From assembly GCF_027000115.1 (NCBI RefSeq), contig NZ_JALTON010000061.1, positions 34,860 to 98,859 of the forward strand: DNA of 64,000 bases, written 5' to 3'. Both the position numbers and the translations under genes were made by a program. This document shows, in pieces, positions 6,953-16,276 of the stretch; within the stretch, counting starts at the first letter, position 1, and the number at the start of each line of letters is the position of its first letter. This stretch comes from Thiohalobacter sp. GTDB taxonomy: Bacteria > Pseudomonadota > Gammaproteobacteria > Thiohalobacterales > Thiohalobacteraceae. The notes below the pieces were generated by a model. That model had not been told where the DNA came from. It did no database searches and worked only from the letters and a program-made list of their open reading frames with translations.

Positions 6953-9054
6953 GTCGAGTGCCGTCCCCCTTTGCGCCATGATAACAGTTCCGCGCGCAGG
7001 GACTCGACGAGTTCGGGGTGTTCGGGGGCGATATCCCTTCGGCAGTGCGGATCCGTCTCCAGGTCGTACAGCCGGAAACAGTCCCCTGAGGCCAGCGGCA
7101 GGCAAACCAGCTTCCACCGCCCTCGGCGAATCATGGTGTCCTTGGCCCGCATCACCCGTTCACGGTACTCGGCCTTGATGGACAGGGTGCCGGTCCGGGG
7201 ATCGGGCACGTCCAGCAGTTCGAGCAGGTTGGGATAGTCGAGGTGGTCGGGATGGCGGCCGGGCACCTGCCCCAGCCAGATGCCCGTTTCCTGGAAGGCA
7301 GGCAAGTCGGGCAGCGGGCCACCGCGCCATGCCGGCAACAGGCTGACACCCTCCAGTCCCGGTGGCGCCGGGATCTCGAGCAGTTCCAGCAGGGTGGGCA
7401 GCAGGTCGACGCTGCGGGTGATGCCTTCTATGACCTTGCCCTCGGGGTGGCGCGGATCGTGGATGATGAGCGGAACGCGCGCACCCGGATCGTCGCCGAG
7501 GATGGTGTTGCCCTGTCCCCAGGTCTCGTTCTCGAAGAAGTCCACGCCATGATCGCTGTAGATGACCACCAGGGTGTTGTCGGCCAGACCGGTGTTGCGC
7601 AGGTGGCGCAGGATGGCGTTGACCTCGTCGTCGAAGGCGCGCACACAGCCGTCGTAGAGATTGAGAATCTGCTCGACGTCGAAACAGGATTCGGGCGCCT
7701 CCTGCTTGGCGATGATCTCGTTGGGGTCGCGCAGCGTGGTCATGACGAACTTGGACTCGCCGGCGTAGTCGGGGTCGGCATAGCGCTGGTACCAGGGATA
7801 CTCGGATCCGAAGGGCACATGGGTGGTGCCCATGAACAGGTTGAGCATGAAGGGCTGTCCCGACCGCGCCAGCCGGCTGAGCGTCTCCCGTGTCCGGTGG
7901 CCCAGATGCCGGGTGAGCGGCACGCCGGCCAGGAAATAGAGTTCAGGCAGAAATCTGCGCCCGTAGCGGTTGTGGGTGAACAGGCTCAGGAACAGGCGCA
8001 GGTCCATGGGGCCCTGACGGATGTAGTACCTGATGTTCCACTGGTCCTCGGGGGTATCCGTCACGTCAAAGCCGAAATCCAGCTTGCCGAGGTCGGCCCC
8101 GGACCAGTCGGCGATGGCCAGGCTGCGGTAGCCATGCTGGCCGAGCAGGCGGGGCAGGGCGGTGTCGGGCAGGCCGGTTTCGTCGTCGGCGACGAAATTG
8201 TCGCGGATGCCGTGGGTCACGGGCCAGGTGCCGGTGAACAGGCTGGCCAGGCTGGCGGCGGTGCGTCCCAGGGGCACGTAGCAGTTGCTCAGCCTCAGGC
8301 TGCGGGCGGCGAGCCGGTCCAGGGTCGGCGTTAGCGCGCGGCGGTAGCCTTCCCCGCCCAGCCGGTCTGCGCGCAGGGTGTCGGCGCCGATCAGCAGCAG
8401 ATTGGGCCGGTCAGGGGCCGGGTCGGCGTCGGTCGCGGGCGGCAGGGGCGCGGCGCCAGGACGACGGCCACCGGCCCAGGCCATCGTCGCCGGCAGCGCG
8501 GCCGCCGCGAACAGGAGCAGGGCCTCGGCGAGCCGCCCGCTCCGGATCATCCCGCCCAGTGCGGCCAGGAAGGGCACCAGCCAGGCCAGTGCGACAAGGA
8601 CTGCAAGCAGCCGCAGGCGCACCGGCGAGAGCAGGTGCCAGAGGCCGTAGAGGCGCTGGTAGCGGTACTGCCAGGACATGAGCAGGCTGCTGGGGAGGTA
8701 GAGCAGGTGGCGCAGGAACTGCAGGCCGGCGAGCGTGCCAAGGCTCAGCAGGGCGGCGAGTACCGTCATCGGCAGCGATGGAGGCAGCAGGCCCCCGGAG
8801 ACCAGGGCGGCATGGAGCAGGGCGCCGGGCCAGGCCAGCAGGGACGCGAGCAGCAAGGCATGCAGGGCCAGCCGCAGCACCGAACGCAGGGTATAGCCGA
8901 AATAGTGCGCCAGGATTTCCTCGCGCAGGCGCGGCCCGCCACGGGTGTAGTGCAGGGTGGACTTGAGCAGCAACAGCAGGGTGAACGCCGCCGACACGCC
9001 CAGTGTTGCCAGCAGGGCGTCCGTCAGGGCGGTCGTCGCGGCAAGGCCGTTCAT
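6949..9054 (-). CDS. Membrane-anchored alkaline-phosphatase-superfamily (sulfatase-like) enzyme
   Basis: The 701-residue protein has several N-terminal membrane helices (about residues 10-195) and then a sulfatase-fold domain starting PNLLLIGADTLRADRL near residue 217, with metal ligand Asp225. A later SDHG motif (VVIYSDHGVDFFE) supplies the conserved metal-binding His/Asp. At the nucleophile position, where formylglycine sulfatases have Cys or Ser in C/S-x-P-x-R, this protein reads PLGRTAASLASLFTG, putting Thr265 there. That layout resembles phosphoethanolamine or phosphoglycerol transferases (EptA, LtaS) more than true sulfatases. It could trim sulfate or add a phospho-group to the glycan on the periplasmic side. 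The start at 9054 overlaps the preceding stop as ATGA. Confidence 0.85.
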   Translation of the reverse strand: MNGLAATTALTDALLATLGVSAAFTLLLLLKSTLHYTRGGPRLREEILAHYFGYTLRSVLRLALHALLLASLLAWPGALLHAALVSGGLLPPSLPMTVLAALLSLGTLAGLQFLRHLLYLPSSLLMSWQYRYQRLYGLWHLLSPVRLRLLAVLVALAWLVPFLAALGGMIRSGRLAEALLLFAAAALPATMAWAGGRRPGAAPLPPATDADPAPDRPNLLLIGADTLRADRLGGEGYRRALTPTLDRLAARSLRLSNCYVPLGRTAASLASLFTGTWPVTHGIRDNFVADDETGLPDTALPRLLGQHGYRSLAIADWSGADLGKLDFGFDVTDTPEDQWNIRYYIRQGPMDLRLFLSLFTHNRYGRRFLPELYFLAGVPLTRHLGHRTRETLSRLARSGQPFMLNLFMGTTHVPFGSEYPWYQRYADPDYAGESKFVMTTLRDPNEIIAKQEAPESCFDVEQILNLYDGCVRAFDDEVNAILRHLRNTGLADNTLVVIYSDHGVDFFENETWGQGNTILGDDPGARVPLIIHDPRHPEGKVIEGITRSVDLLPTLLELLEIPAPPGLEGVSLLPAWRGGPLPDLPAFQETGIWLGQVPGRHPDHLDYPNLLELLDVPDPRTGTLSIKAEYRERVMRAKDTMIRRGRWKLVCLPLASGDCFRLYDLETDPHCRRDIAPEHPELVESLRAELLSWRKGGRHST

Positions 9055-9977
9055 GTTGCCTGCCTCCGGGCACGATCGGACGCGCCGCGCATCTCGCCCA
9101 GGGCCGCTGCCAGCCGGACCAGATAAAAGCGCCGGCGGCTTGCCGACAGACTGGCCAGGGCCTGCAGACCGTAGATGGCGACCTTCTTCCACATGTAACG
9201 CTGGATGCCGGTCGGTCCCCGGCGGGCGATGCGTACCGAGGAGCGGCTGCGCTGGAAGGCCTTGGCGACGAGTTCGCGCAGTCGCAGGCGCTCGGCCTCC
9301 ACGGCGTGGTACTGGAGGATGCGCGGCTCGTACCGGAGCCTGATCCCCAGCGCGAGCGCCCGCCGCAGGTAGTCGATGTCCTCGCCGCCGAGCAGGTCAT
9401 GGCCGTGAGGCCCCAGCTCCACGGCAAACTCACCGACCCGTTCCAGCACCTCCCGGCGCGCGATGATGTCGCCCCCGGGCGGCAACACGTCGTCGGGATC
9501 CAGGTCACGGGCGGCGTCGCCGGCATCGAAGCTGGCCACGGGCGGGGGATAGATGCGCCATGGCCCGGTGTCGTGCACCCACGCCGGTTCGCTGCCATCC
9601 CAGTCGGGCAAAAGCCGCCCGCACAGGATGCCGGCGTCGGCATGTCGTTCGAGCGCGGCGCAGGTCTCGACCAGGAAGTCGGGCGCGACGCGCTGGTCGT
9701 CGTCGACGAAGGCTGCGGCGTCTTTCTGGAGCAGGGCCAGGGCGCGATTGAGGGCCCGGGACTTGCCGGGCAGCGGCTCCTCGATCCAGTGCAGGGGGAA
9801 GGGAGTGCCCGCACCGGCGCGGGCGCGCAGACGCTCGGCGGTGTCGTCGCCACAGGCATTGGCCACCACCAGGATGTCGACCGGCGCGGCCGGAGGCTCG
9901 GCCTGCATGAGTGCGTCGAGGGTGCGGTCGAGCGATTCGGCCCGGTCGTGGGTACAAATGACGACTGTGAGTCTCAT
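9051..9977 (-). CDS. Glycosyltransferase family 2
   Basis: The 308-residue enzyme begins directly with the GT-A fold: LTVVICTHDRAESLDRTLDAL at residues 3-23, and the nucleotide-sugar/metal motif AAFVDDDQRVAPDF near residue 95. It likely adds one sugar of the repeat unit on undecaprenyl diphosphate at the inner face of the membrane. The C-terminal part is Arg-rich and may contact the membrane. The start at 9977 overlaps the stop of the upstream glycosyltransferase by 4 bp (ATGA), and its own stop overlaps the sulfatase-like gene the same way, so the run is translationally coupled. Donor and linkage cannot be read from sequence. Confidence 0.88.
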   Translation of the reverse strand: MRLTVVICTHDRAESLDRTLDALMQAEPPAAPVDILVVANACGDDTAERLRARAGAGTPFPLHWIEEPLPGKSRALNRALALLQKDAAAFVDDDQRVAPDFLVETCAALERHADAGILCGRLLPDWDGSEPAWVHDTGPWRIYPPPVASFDAGDAARDLDPDDVLPPGGDIIARREVLERVGEFAVELGPHGHDLLGGEDIDYLRRALALGIRLRYEPRILQYHAVEAERLRLRELVAKAFQRSRSSVRIARRGPTGIQRYMWKKVAIYGLQALASLSASRRRFYLVRLAAALGEMRGASDRARRQAT

Positions 9978-10909
9978 GCCCCTTGCCCCCGCGCGCGCTG
10001 CCAGTGGCCCGCAATCAGGCCGGCGGCATGGGTCAGGTTCATGGCCTGGCGCAGGCAGCCCGCGCGGCGGCTGAACAGGCAACCGAGCGTACGCCCGGCC
10101 TGGCGCAGCAGTTGCGGAAACAGGAAGCGCGGCACGCCCAGCCAGCGGACCGCGGGGGAGTCCGGCCCGTACAGGCCCTGCTTGCGGCCCGATTCATAGT
10201 GCAGCGCGAGAAAGTAGCGCCTCCGGAGCCGCCAGGGCTCTACAGCGTGATCCACCACCATGCCGGGACAATAGCCCAGCCGCAGTCCGCGTTCGAGCAT
10301 GGCCTCGAACATGCGGATGTCCTCGCCGCCGCCGACGGCCTTGCCGGCACGGTTGTAGCGCAGGTCGAAGCGCAGATCCGGATGTTCGCGGAAGAGCCGC
10401 ATGCGATAGGCGATGTTGGCGGTCCAGACCGGATGATCGGCGTCCTCGATGCGGAAGGGCGTATCGCCGTAGTCCACCTCGGCGAGAAAGCCCAGCAGCT
10501 CGTCGCCGAGCCAGCCCGGCCGGGACAGCCCGGAAAAATCCACATGAACGCGGCCGCCGACGCAGTCGAGTTGTTCCTCGTCGAGGCACGCCAGCGCCGC
10601 CGACAGCAGCCCGGGGCGGGGCAGTTCGTCGTCGTCGATGAACACCAGAAAGTCGCGCTCGGCCGCTTCGTCCAGCGCCCGGTTGCGGGCGTGGCTGATG
10701 CCCTGGCGTGTCTCGCGTACCACGCGCAGTGGGGGGCCCGGCTGCGCGGCGAGTGTTTCCAGTACCCGCGGGGTGTTGTCGCTGCTGTTGTTGTCGATGA
10801 CGAGGATCTCGAAGGGCAAGGGGCATGCCTGCGCGCGCATGGCGGCGATCAGCGCGGGCAGGCGCGCGGCCCGATTGTAGGTGCAGACGGCATAGCTCAG
10901 CCGGATCAT
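9974..10909 (-). CDS. Glycosyltransferase family 2
   Basis: A 311-residue GT-A fold enzyme beginning LSYAVCTYNRAARLPALIAAM, with the metal-binding run VFIDDDELPRPG at about residues 93-104 and an acceptor-side motif GGGEDIRMFEAMLERG in the second half. It resembles succinoglycan and exopolysaccharide family-2 transferases. The start at 10909 is chosen for its ATGA overlap with the upstream glycosyltransferase; a long open frame upstream of it is only a shadow. It should add one residue to the lipid-linked repeat unit. The sugar is unknown. Confidence 0.88.
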   Translation of the reverse strand: MIRLSYAVCTYNRAARLPALIAAMRAQACPLPFEILVIDNNSSDNTPRVLETLAAQPGPPLRVVRETRQGISHARNRALDEAAERDFLVFIDDDELPRPGLLSAALACLDEEQLDCVGGRVHVDFSGLSRPGWLGDELLGFLAEVDYGDTPFRIEDADHPVWTANIAYRMRLFREHPDLRFDLRYNRAGKAVGGGEDIRMFEAMLERGLRLGYCPGMVVDHAVEPWRLRRRYFLALHYESGRKQGLYGPDSPAVRWLGVPRFLFPQLLRQAGRTLGCLFSRRAGCLRQAMNLTHAAGLIAGHWQRARGQGA

Positions 10910-11850
10910 GCCGGCCTCCGGTCCCGGCCCGCCAGCAGGCGGGCATGCAGCGGGCGCGGCAGCAGCGCGGGCAGGGCGTGGCGCAGATCGGCCGGTCGCA
11001 GGCAGCCCCGCGCCAGCGCGAACCGGAACAGGTCGCGCGCCGCGTCCAGGTCGCGTTCCCAGTAGGCCTCGTAGGTACGGCGCCGCAGCCCGGCGCAGAT
11101 GATGCCCCGCGCCCGGCGCCGGCCCAGCCGCTCGGCCACCTCGGGGTGGCGTGCCAGGAAGGCGGTCTGGACCCGGTACTGGTCCCGGGCCAGTCGGGTG
11201 CGGTCCGCGGTGGCCTGGCCGCCGCCGTGATGACGGTAGAAGGCCAGCACCTCGGGTACCCGCACCAGTCTCCCGCGCGCGGCGACCTCCAGCCACAGCG
11301 CATAGTCCTCCGAAGTCGCCAGGGTCTCGTCGAAGCCGCCGGCCTCGCGTACGGCCCGGGTTTTAACCAGCACGGCATGGATGGGCCAGGGGCAGGCCGT
11401 GAGCAGGTGCGCGTCGCGATCATCGGTTTCATAATCGGGTGGCACGTAGGGCTCGCCCGCCTTGCCCGGCAGGCCGACATTCTGCCAGCCGCAGTAGGCT
11501 ATCAACGCGCCCGGTGCCGCATCCAGCGCCGCCGAGAGGCGTTCCAGCAGGGTCGGCGCCCACCAGTCGTCGGCGTCCAGAAAGGCCAGTCGTGCGCCCC
11601 GTGCGGCGGCAATGGCGCGGTTGCGCGCGGCGGACACCCCGGCATTGTCCTGGCGCAGCAGCCGTATCCGCGGATCCTCGCAGGCGGCGATCCGCGCCGC
11701 GGAATCGTCCCGGCTGCCGTCATCCACCACGACGAGTTCCCAGTCATCGAAGGTCTGGGCGAGGACCGACTGCAGGGCCTCCGCCACGTGCGCCCCACAG
11801 TTGTAGCAGGGCATCAGCACACTGATGGCCGGTGCGGACGTGCCGTTCAT
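10906..11850 (-). CDS. Glycosyltransferase family 2
   Basis: This 314-residue protein has a textbook family-2 N-terminus: SVLMPCYNCGAHVAEALQSV, then VVVDDGSRDDS (about residues 39-49) and FLDADDWWAP near residue 91, giving the nucleotide and DxD metal sites. The central and C-terminal part is alpha-helical and Arg-rich. It follows the polysaccharide deacetylase with an ATGA overlap (11847-11850) and is the first of three consecutive family-2 transferases. Together these suggest a repeat unit of at least four sugars. Specificity is unknown. Confidence 0.88.
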   Translation of the reverse strand: MNGTSAPAISVLMPCYNCGAHVAEALQSVLAQTFDDWELVVVDDGSRDDSAARIAACEDPRIRLLRQDNAGVSAARNRAIAAARGARLAFLDADDWWAPTLLERLSAALDAAPGALIAYCGWQNVGLPGKAGEPYVPPDYETDDRDAHLLTACPWPIHAVLVKTRAVREAGGFDETLATSEDYALWLEVAARGRLVRVPEVLAFYRHHGGGQATADRTRLARDQYRVQTAFLARHPEVAERLGRRRARGIICAGLRRRTYEAYWERDLDAARDLFRFALARGCLRPADLRHALPALLPRPLHARLLAGRDRRPA

Positions 11851-12620
11851 GAGGCCAAACCCGTTCGCTGCAGGGCATAGCGCAACAGCCGGCGCCAGCT
11901 GCCGTCGTTGCCGGCCAGCGCGATCTTGCGCGCAAAGCGGCCGAGGTCGTCCGTGCCCTCGATGGTGATGCGACGGATGCGCAGGGGATCGGCTGCGGCA
12001 TTGGCCGTGCCGGCCGCTGTGGTAAAGCCAAGCCGATAACCGGCCCGACCGGCTGCGGCCACCACCCGGTCATCGAAGCGGCCATAGGGGTAGGCGATGG
12101 CCTCGACGTTTCGATCCAGGCATTCGCCCAGATGCCGTCTGGACCGCTCGAGTTCCCGTGCCAGGCTGGCCTCGTCCAGGTCCGTCAATCGCGGATGGGT
12201 GGCGCTGTGCGAGCCGAATTCCATGCCGGCCTCGGCCATCGCCCGCAGCTCGTCAAGGCCGAGCAGGGCGGCGCCCTGTCCAGGCTCGTCCCAGTCCGCC
12301 TGCCCGCCGACGCGGTCGCTGACCAGGAACCAGGCGGCGCTGAAGCCGAGGTCCGCAAGCAGGCGCGCCGCGTCGAAGGTGTCGCGATAGCCGTCGTCGA
12401 AGGTAATGCAGACTCCGCCGGGGGCAGGAGGCCGTTCGAGCTCCGACAGGCGCAGCGTGTAGTGACCGCTGTCGCGCAGCAGCCGTATCTGCTCGGCGAA
12501 GGCCTGTCGCGATACCCGCCAGCGGCTCACCTGTTCCCCGGCATCGGCGATGCCGTGGTACATCAGCACCAGGGGTTCGCTGCGGGGGCGGGACAGCAGG
12601 CGGCGGGTGAGGGGGTCCAT
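11847..12620 (-). CDS. Polysaccharide deacetylase (NodB domain)
   Basis: The 257-residue protein has the carbohydrate esterase 4 signature motifs: TFDDGY at residues 73-78 (catalytic and metal-binding Asp), HSATH at 138-142 (two metal-binding His), and YPYGRFD near 175. The YHGI segment at 21-24 is typical of exopolysaccharide-locus members. It probably removes N-acetyl groups from an amino sugar, which would create free amines that a neighbouring sulfotransferase could N-sulfate; the second step is inference. No signal peptide is evident, so it may act in the cytoplasm on a lipid-linked or nucleotide sugar. It starts 6 bp after the preceding sulfotransferase. Confidence 0.88.
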   Translation of the reverse strand: MDPLTRRLLSRPRSEPLVLMYHGIADAGEQVSRWRVSRQAFAEQIRLLRDSGHYTLRLSELERPPAPGGVCITFDDGYRDTFDAARLLADLGFSAAWFLVSDRVGGQADWDEPGQGAALLGLDELRAMAEAGMEFGSHSATHPRLTDLDEASLARELERSRRHLGECLDRNVEAIAYPYGRFDDRVVAAAGRAGYRLGFTTAAGTANAAADPLRIRRITIEGTDDLGRFARKIALAGNDGSWRRLLRYALQRTGLAS

Positions 12621-12626
12621 CGGCGA

Positions 12627-13433
12627 TCAGCGCGGACGGTAGCCGTGCGCCCGCATTTCGCGGGCCAGAATGCGCAGTGCCAGGCGCCGTTCCCAGAAAC
12701 TGAGCTCGGCATCGTTGGCCGGGGACCAGTCGGCACGGCTGGATGCAAGAAAGTCCGCCGGCGGCAATGGCATGTCCAGATAATCGCACAGGATCTGCAA
12801 CGCATCCGAATCCTGGCGCAGGTCCTCGTAGCGCACCAGGTGGCCGAAGTCGGCTGCGCGGAACTCACGGGCCAGCCGGACCCAGTGCTCGGCAAAGAAC
12901 CGCGGCCGGTTGCGGCTCTCGGGCAGGGACATCCAGTTGCGGCGCTTGATCGACAGCAGGCAGTCGAGCGGATTGCGAACCAGGAAGAGGAAGCGTGCAT
13001 CCGGCCACAGCCGACGCAGGAAGCGTGCGGTTTCGAGGCCGCTGACGACCTCCTTGACACCCCAGCGTTCGAAACCCAGTGCCCGGGCCGGTGCCCCGTA
13101 GCAGGTATCGAAAAAGACGCGAAAGGCTGCATCGATCTGCGTGGCGGGAGGGTTCAGTGAGGCTACCCATCGATGTGCGCCCTGTACCGGATCCTGCCGG
13201 AATGTCTCGAACTGCTTTTCGCCATTGCCGCCGGCGCCGTGGCGGAACTGCTGATGACCGGGGCCGAGCATCTGTGCATAGCGTTGCGCGGCATCTTCCA
13301 GGCTGTTCAGGGCGCCACCAGCCTCGCCCCAGACCAGAATCCGCCCCGAGGCGGTGATCAGTCGCTGCAGGAAGGTGCTGCCGGAGCGCCAGCCGGCGGA
13401 AAACACGAATACGGGGCTGTCCTTGTCACTCAT
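12627..13433 (-). CDS. Sulfotransferase family protein
   Basis: A 268-residue sulfotransferase with the phosphosulfate loop FSAGWRSGSTFLQRL at residues 11-25 and the 3'-phosphate region FLFLVRNPLDCLLSIKRRNW near residues 150-170, where Arg and Ser contact PAPS. The ending is Arg-rich. The start codon overlaps the stop of the upstream sulfotransferase as ATGA, and the deacetylase gene follows after 6 bp. It is one of four sulfotransferases in the 17290-to-5324 operon that have clearly different loop sequences, which suggests different acceptors and not recent duplicates. Its acceptor is unknown. Confidence 0.86.
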   Translation of the reverse strand: MSDKDSPVFVFSAGWRSGSTFLQRLITASGRILVWGEAGGALNSLEDAAQRYAQMLGPGHQQFRHGAGGNGEKQFETFRQDPVQGAHRWVASLNPPATQIDAAFRVFFDTCYGAPARALGFERWGVKEVVSGLETARFLRRLWPDARFLFLVRNPLDCLLSIKRRNWMSLPESRNRPRFFAEHWVRLAREFRAADFGHLVRYEDLRQDSDALQILCDYLDMPLPPADFLASSRADWSPANDAELSFWERRLALRILAREMRAHGYRPR

Positions 13434-14746
13434 TTGCAGTTCGATTCCGGGGTGGCGATCTGCTCGACGCTATCCTTGGGCACACCGAGCTGTCCGGCAC
13501 ACGCGTCCACGTCGGTGCCGGGCGGAACCAGGACGCGTCTGGCGTGGCGTGCCAGGCGTCGGCTGAGGATTCTTTCGACCAGGCCGGCATCCTTTCTTTC
13601 ATTGGCGGCCATCGCGGAAAAATAGTGAATGGCCACACCGCGCCAGCGTGCCGGCCGTGACCAGAGGCGCCAAAGCCGGCGCAGCCGCGCCATCAGGCCG
13701 CTGCCGTCGCGCAGGGGCAGGGGCTCGCCAGTCAGCCACGCATCCGGCAGCTTATCAGGCGCCTGTTCCTGGAGACAACGCAGTTCGACGATCCGGTGGC
13801 CGGCATCGCACAGGCCGATTGCGCCCCGGCTCAGGGCATCGCGGTGCTGGCGACGGGGCAAGGGCCAGGCCAGGATCAGGGTCCGGTCGCCGGCAGTGTC
13901 CGTGCCCAGGGGATAGCCCCAGTTGACCAGTTCATGCCCGATCAGCCGCTCCGCGCGCAGCAGCTGGTCTTGCGTATAGGTTTCCCGCCAGCGCGCCAGT
14001 CGGGCTCGGGTGATGGGCTGGCGGACGAGTTCCTTGTGGTCCTGGCCGGTTTCGATCAGGCCCGTTTCCGACCCATCGGGCAACAGCATGGCCGGCCGAT
14101 AGTCGAGCCCGAGGAACTGGCAGAGGTGACCGACCGTTTCCTCGGGCGCTTCGACCAGATCCTCGTAGCGTACACTGACCGCTCCGGAATCCCCTGCAAG
14201 CTGTCGCCGGGCGCGACCGACCCGCCAGGCCCAGCGCAGCAGATGGGCGTCACGGTCGAGTCTGCTCCATGCCATCCGACTGAGCGAATCGGCAACGTCA
14301 CGACCATCACGGACCAGGTGGATGATGGGGGCGTTCGGGAAATGCGTCCGCAGCCAGGGGATGAAGCGGACATGGGGTGGCGTCTTTTCAATCCACTCGA
14401 ACTTGCCGTGCGCTTGGGCGAATTCGTCGCCGATGAGCAGGAACAGGCGTGCATGTCCGGGATAACGGCGTCGCCCATCGCCGGGGAGCGCCGCGAGCCA
14501 GCGCTGTGCATCCGGTTGCCACTCGGGGGTGGGCTCCATGCGCGCCGTCATCCATTCCAGCGATGCAGGCCAGTCTCGGGCAAACGTGCGGGGTCCTCCG
14601 GGATAGGCGTGCAGCAGTCGAAAGAAGTGCGTTTCCGGCGTCACGCATAGCCGGGGATGCCGGTTCAGTATCGAGGACAACAGCGTGGTGCCGCTGCGGC
14701 CTTCACCCACCAGAAAGCCGGGCCGGATGGGGGGGCGCGCCGTCAT
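13430..14746 (-). CDS. Sulfotransferase with long C-terminal extension
   Basis: The 438-residue protein starts with a sulfotransferase domain: phosphosulfate loop FLVGEGRSGTTLLSSILNRH at residues 11-30, then IIHLVRDGRDVADSLSRMAW for the 3'-phosphate site near 140-160. It is unusually long. From about residue 285 onward the chain reads like the start of a family-4 glycosyltransferase (ILAWPLPRRQ ... IVELRCLQE ... VLVPPGTDVDACAGQLGVP) but stops before any catalytic half. It may be a fusion with a glycosyltransferase remnant or a specialised recognition domain. It is coupled to the flippase by an ATGA overlap at 14743-14746. Confidence 0.83.
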   Translation of the reverse strand: MTARPPIRPGFLVGEGRSGTTLLSSILNRHPRLCVTPETHFFRLLHAYPGGPRTFARDWPASLEWMTARMEPTPEWQPDAQRWLAALPGDGRRRYPGHARLFLLIGDEFAQAHGKFEWIEKTPPHVRFIPWLRTHFPNAPIIHLVRDGRDVADSLSRMAWSRLDRDAHLLRWAWRVGRARRQLAGDSGAVSVRYEDLVEAPEETVGHLCQFLGLDYRPAMLLPDGSETGLIETGQDHKELVRQPITRARLARWRETYTQDQLLRAERLIGHELVNWGYPLGTDTAGDRTLILAWPLPRRQHRDALSRGAIGLCDAGHRIVELRCLQEQAPDKLPDAWLTGEPLPLRDGSGLMARLRRLWRLWSRPARWRGVAIHYFSAMAANERKDAGLVERILSRRLARHARRVLVPPGTDVDACAGQLGVPKDSVEQIATPESNCK

Positions 14747-16257
14747 GTCGCGCGTGTCCGCTTGAGGAGGCGAGCGAGCAGCCGCTGCACCAGTTCGAGG
14801 TTGGCCGCAACGACCGGGTCACCGGCCCGCCGCCGGGCCAGCAGATACCAGCTGGCCGAATATCCAGCGCCTATGAGCAGCGACATGGCGAGGAAGTGCG
14901 CCGCCCCGGTGGGCGACCAGCCCAGCGCGTCGAAGTGGAGGGCTGCGGCAGCGGTCGGCACCAAGGTGAACAGGGTTGCCAGCAGGGCAGGAGCAATGGC
15001 CGAGAGGATGGATTGCCAACCCATCTCCAGATGAGAGCGCTGCATCATGCGTACCAGCAGCACATTGGTTACCAGGATCTTCGCTGAAATGCCGGCGGCC
15101 ACGCCGATCAGACCCCAGCGAATGCCGACGATCACGGCGACGATGGTCAAAACCAGATTCAGCGCAATGATGGGCGTCTGGCGGGCGATTAGGTTCTGGG
15201 CAGCGGCAAGGCTGCTGAGGGTGATCGAGATGACCAGGACAAAGGAACCCAGCGCCAGCAGGCGGAAGGGTTCGGCTGCCGGCAGCCACTTGTCGCCATA
15301 GAGGAAATGAATGAAGGCCTCGGCATTGAAGATCAGCCACAGCAGCAGCGGGAATACGGCCGAGGTGACGGCACAGAGTACCTTCTGGAACATCAGCTTC
15401 GAATGCGCATGGTCATCCTGTATTCGCGACAGTGCGCCGAATACGAGCTGGTACAGGGGCGTGCAGATGTTGTCCACCGGCAGGCGGGCGATGGCGAAGG
15501 CCCGGTTGTAGATGCCCAGAAGATCCAGACCCGCCAGGCGGCCGAGCAGCATGTTGTCCACGCGGTTGGCCGCAAGGCTGAGACTGTTGTTCAGATGCAT
15601 CCGCCAGCCGAACGAGAACAGCGGACGCAGGGAGCCGGGCGCGAATATCGCTCGGGCATGCCAGCCTGTGATCCGGCCGAGCATGACCGTGGAGAGCGCT
15701 GCAGCGAAGATTCCGCCGGCGACGAGGCTGTAGGGACCCAGACCCGCAAATGCGGCAGCGATGCCCACCGCCGTTCCGGAAAACTTGGCAATGATCCGGG
15801 TGCGACTGATGACCGGATACTCCATGTCCCTGCGCAGCCGGGTCTCGCTGGTCACCATGAAGGGCGCGAGGAAGAAGGTGATGCACATCAGCTGCATCAG
15901 GTCGGCATAACGGGCATCGCGGTAGAAGGCGCTCAGCCAGTCGCTGGCAGCAAACACCGCCAGCGTGCACAGCAGCGCGATTCCCTGCATGACCCAGAAG
16001 GCCGACTGCCATTGCTGTTCGTTCACCTCGCGGGCCTGCAACAGTGCCGATGGCAGCCCGAAACGGACCTGGGCAGCGAGCAGGGCCACGTAGGCGCTCA
16101 CCGCGAAGAAGACACCGAAGTCCGAAGGATCGAGCAGTCGCGCCATGACGATGCCGGCGCCAAACTGGATCAGCGCGCCCAGTCCACCCTGCAGATAGGT
16201 CCATGCGGCGCCCTGGCGCAGCTTGTGCCCCAACGGCTGTTGTGGTGGCTGGCTCAT
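14743..16257 (-). CDS. Polysaccharide flippase (Wzx/MOP superfamily)
   Basis: This 504-residue, very hydrophobic protein fits the lipopolysaccharide-exporter branch of the polysaccharide transporter family: an N-terminal block KLRQGAAWTYLQGGLGALIQ, then GIVMARLLDPSDFGVF (typical of WzxC/RfbX-type proteins), and roughly 12-14 membrane helices. It should flip undecaprenyl-linked repeat units to the periplasm, where the ligase/polymerase near 2219-3502 could act. The ATG at 16257 (GGGAA upstream) is preferred to an earlier in-frame ATG that lies inside the upstream gene. The short C-terminal tail is Arg-rich. Confidence 0.9.
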   Translation of the reverse strand: MSQPPQQPLGHKLRQGAAWTYLQGGLGALIQFGAGIVMARLLDPSDFGVFFAVSAYVALLAAQVRFGLPSALLQAREVNEQQWQSAFWVMQGIALLCTLAVFAASDWLSAFYRDARYADLMQLMCITFFLAPFMVTSETRLRRDMEYPVISRTRIIAKFSGTAVGIAAAFAGLGPYSLVAGGIFAAALSTVMLGRITGWHARAIFAPGSLRPLFSFGWRMHLNNSLSLAANRVDNMLLGRLAGLDLLGIYNRAFAIARLPVDNICTPLYQLVFGALSRIQDDHAHSKLMFQKVLCAVTSAVFPLLLWLIFNAEAFIHFLYGDKWLPAAEPFRLLALGSFVLVISITLSSLAAAQNLIARQTPIIALNLVLTIVAVIVGIRWGLIGVAAGISAKILVTNVLLVRMMQRSHLEMGWQSILSAIAPALLATLFTLVPTAAAALHFDALGWSPTGAAHFLAMSLLIGAGYSASWYLLARRRAGDPVVAANLELVQRLLARLLKRTRAT

Positions 16258-16276
16258 TCGGCGTTCCCGGCCTGCA

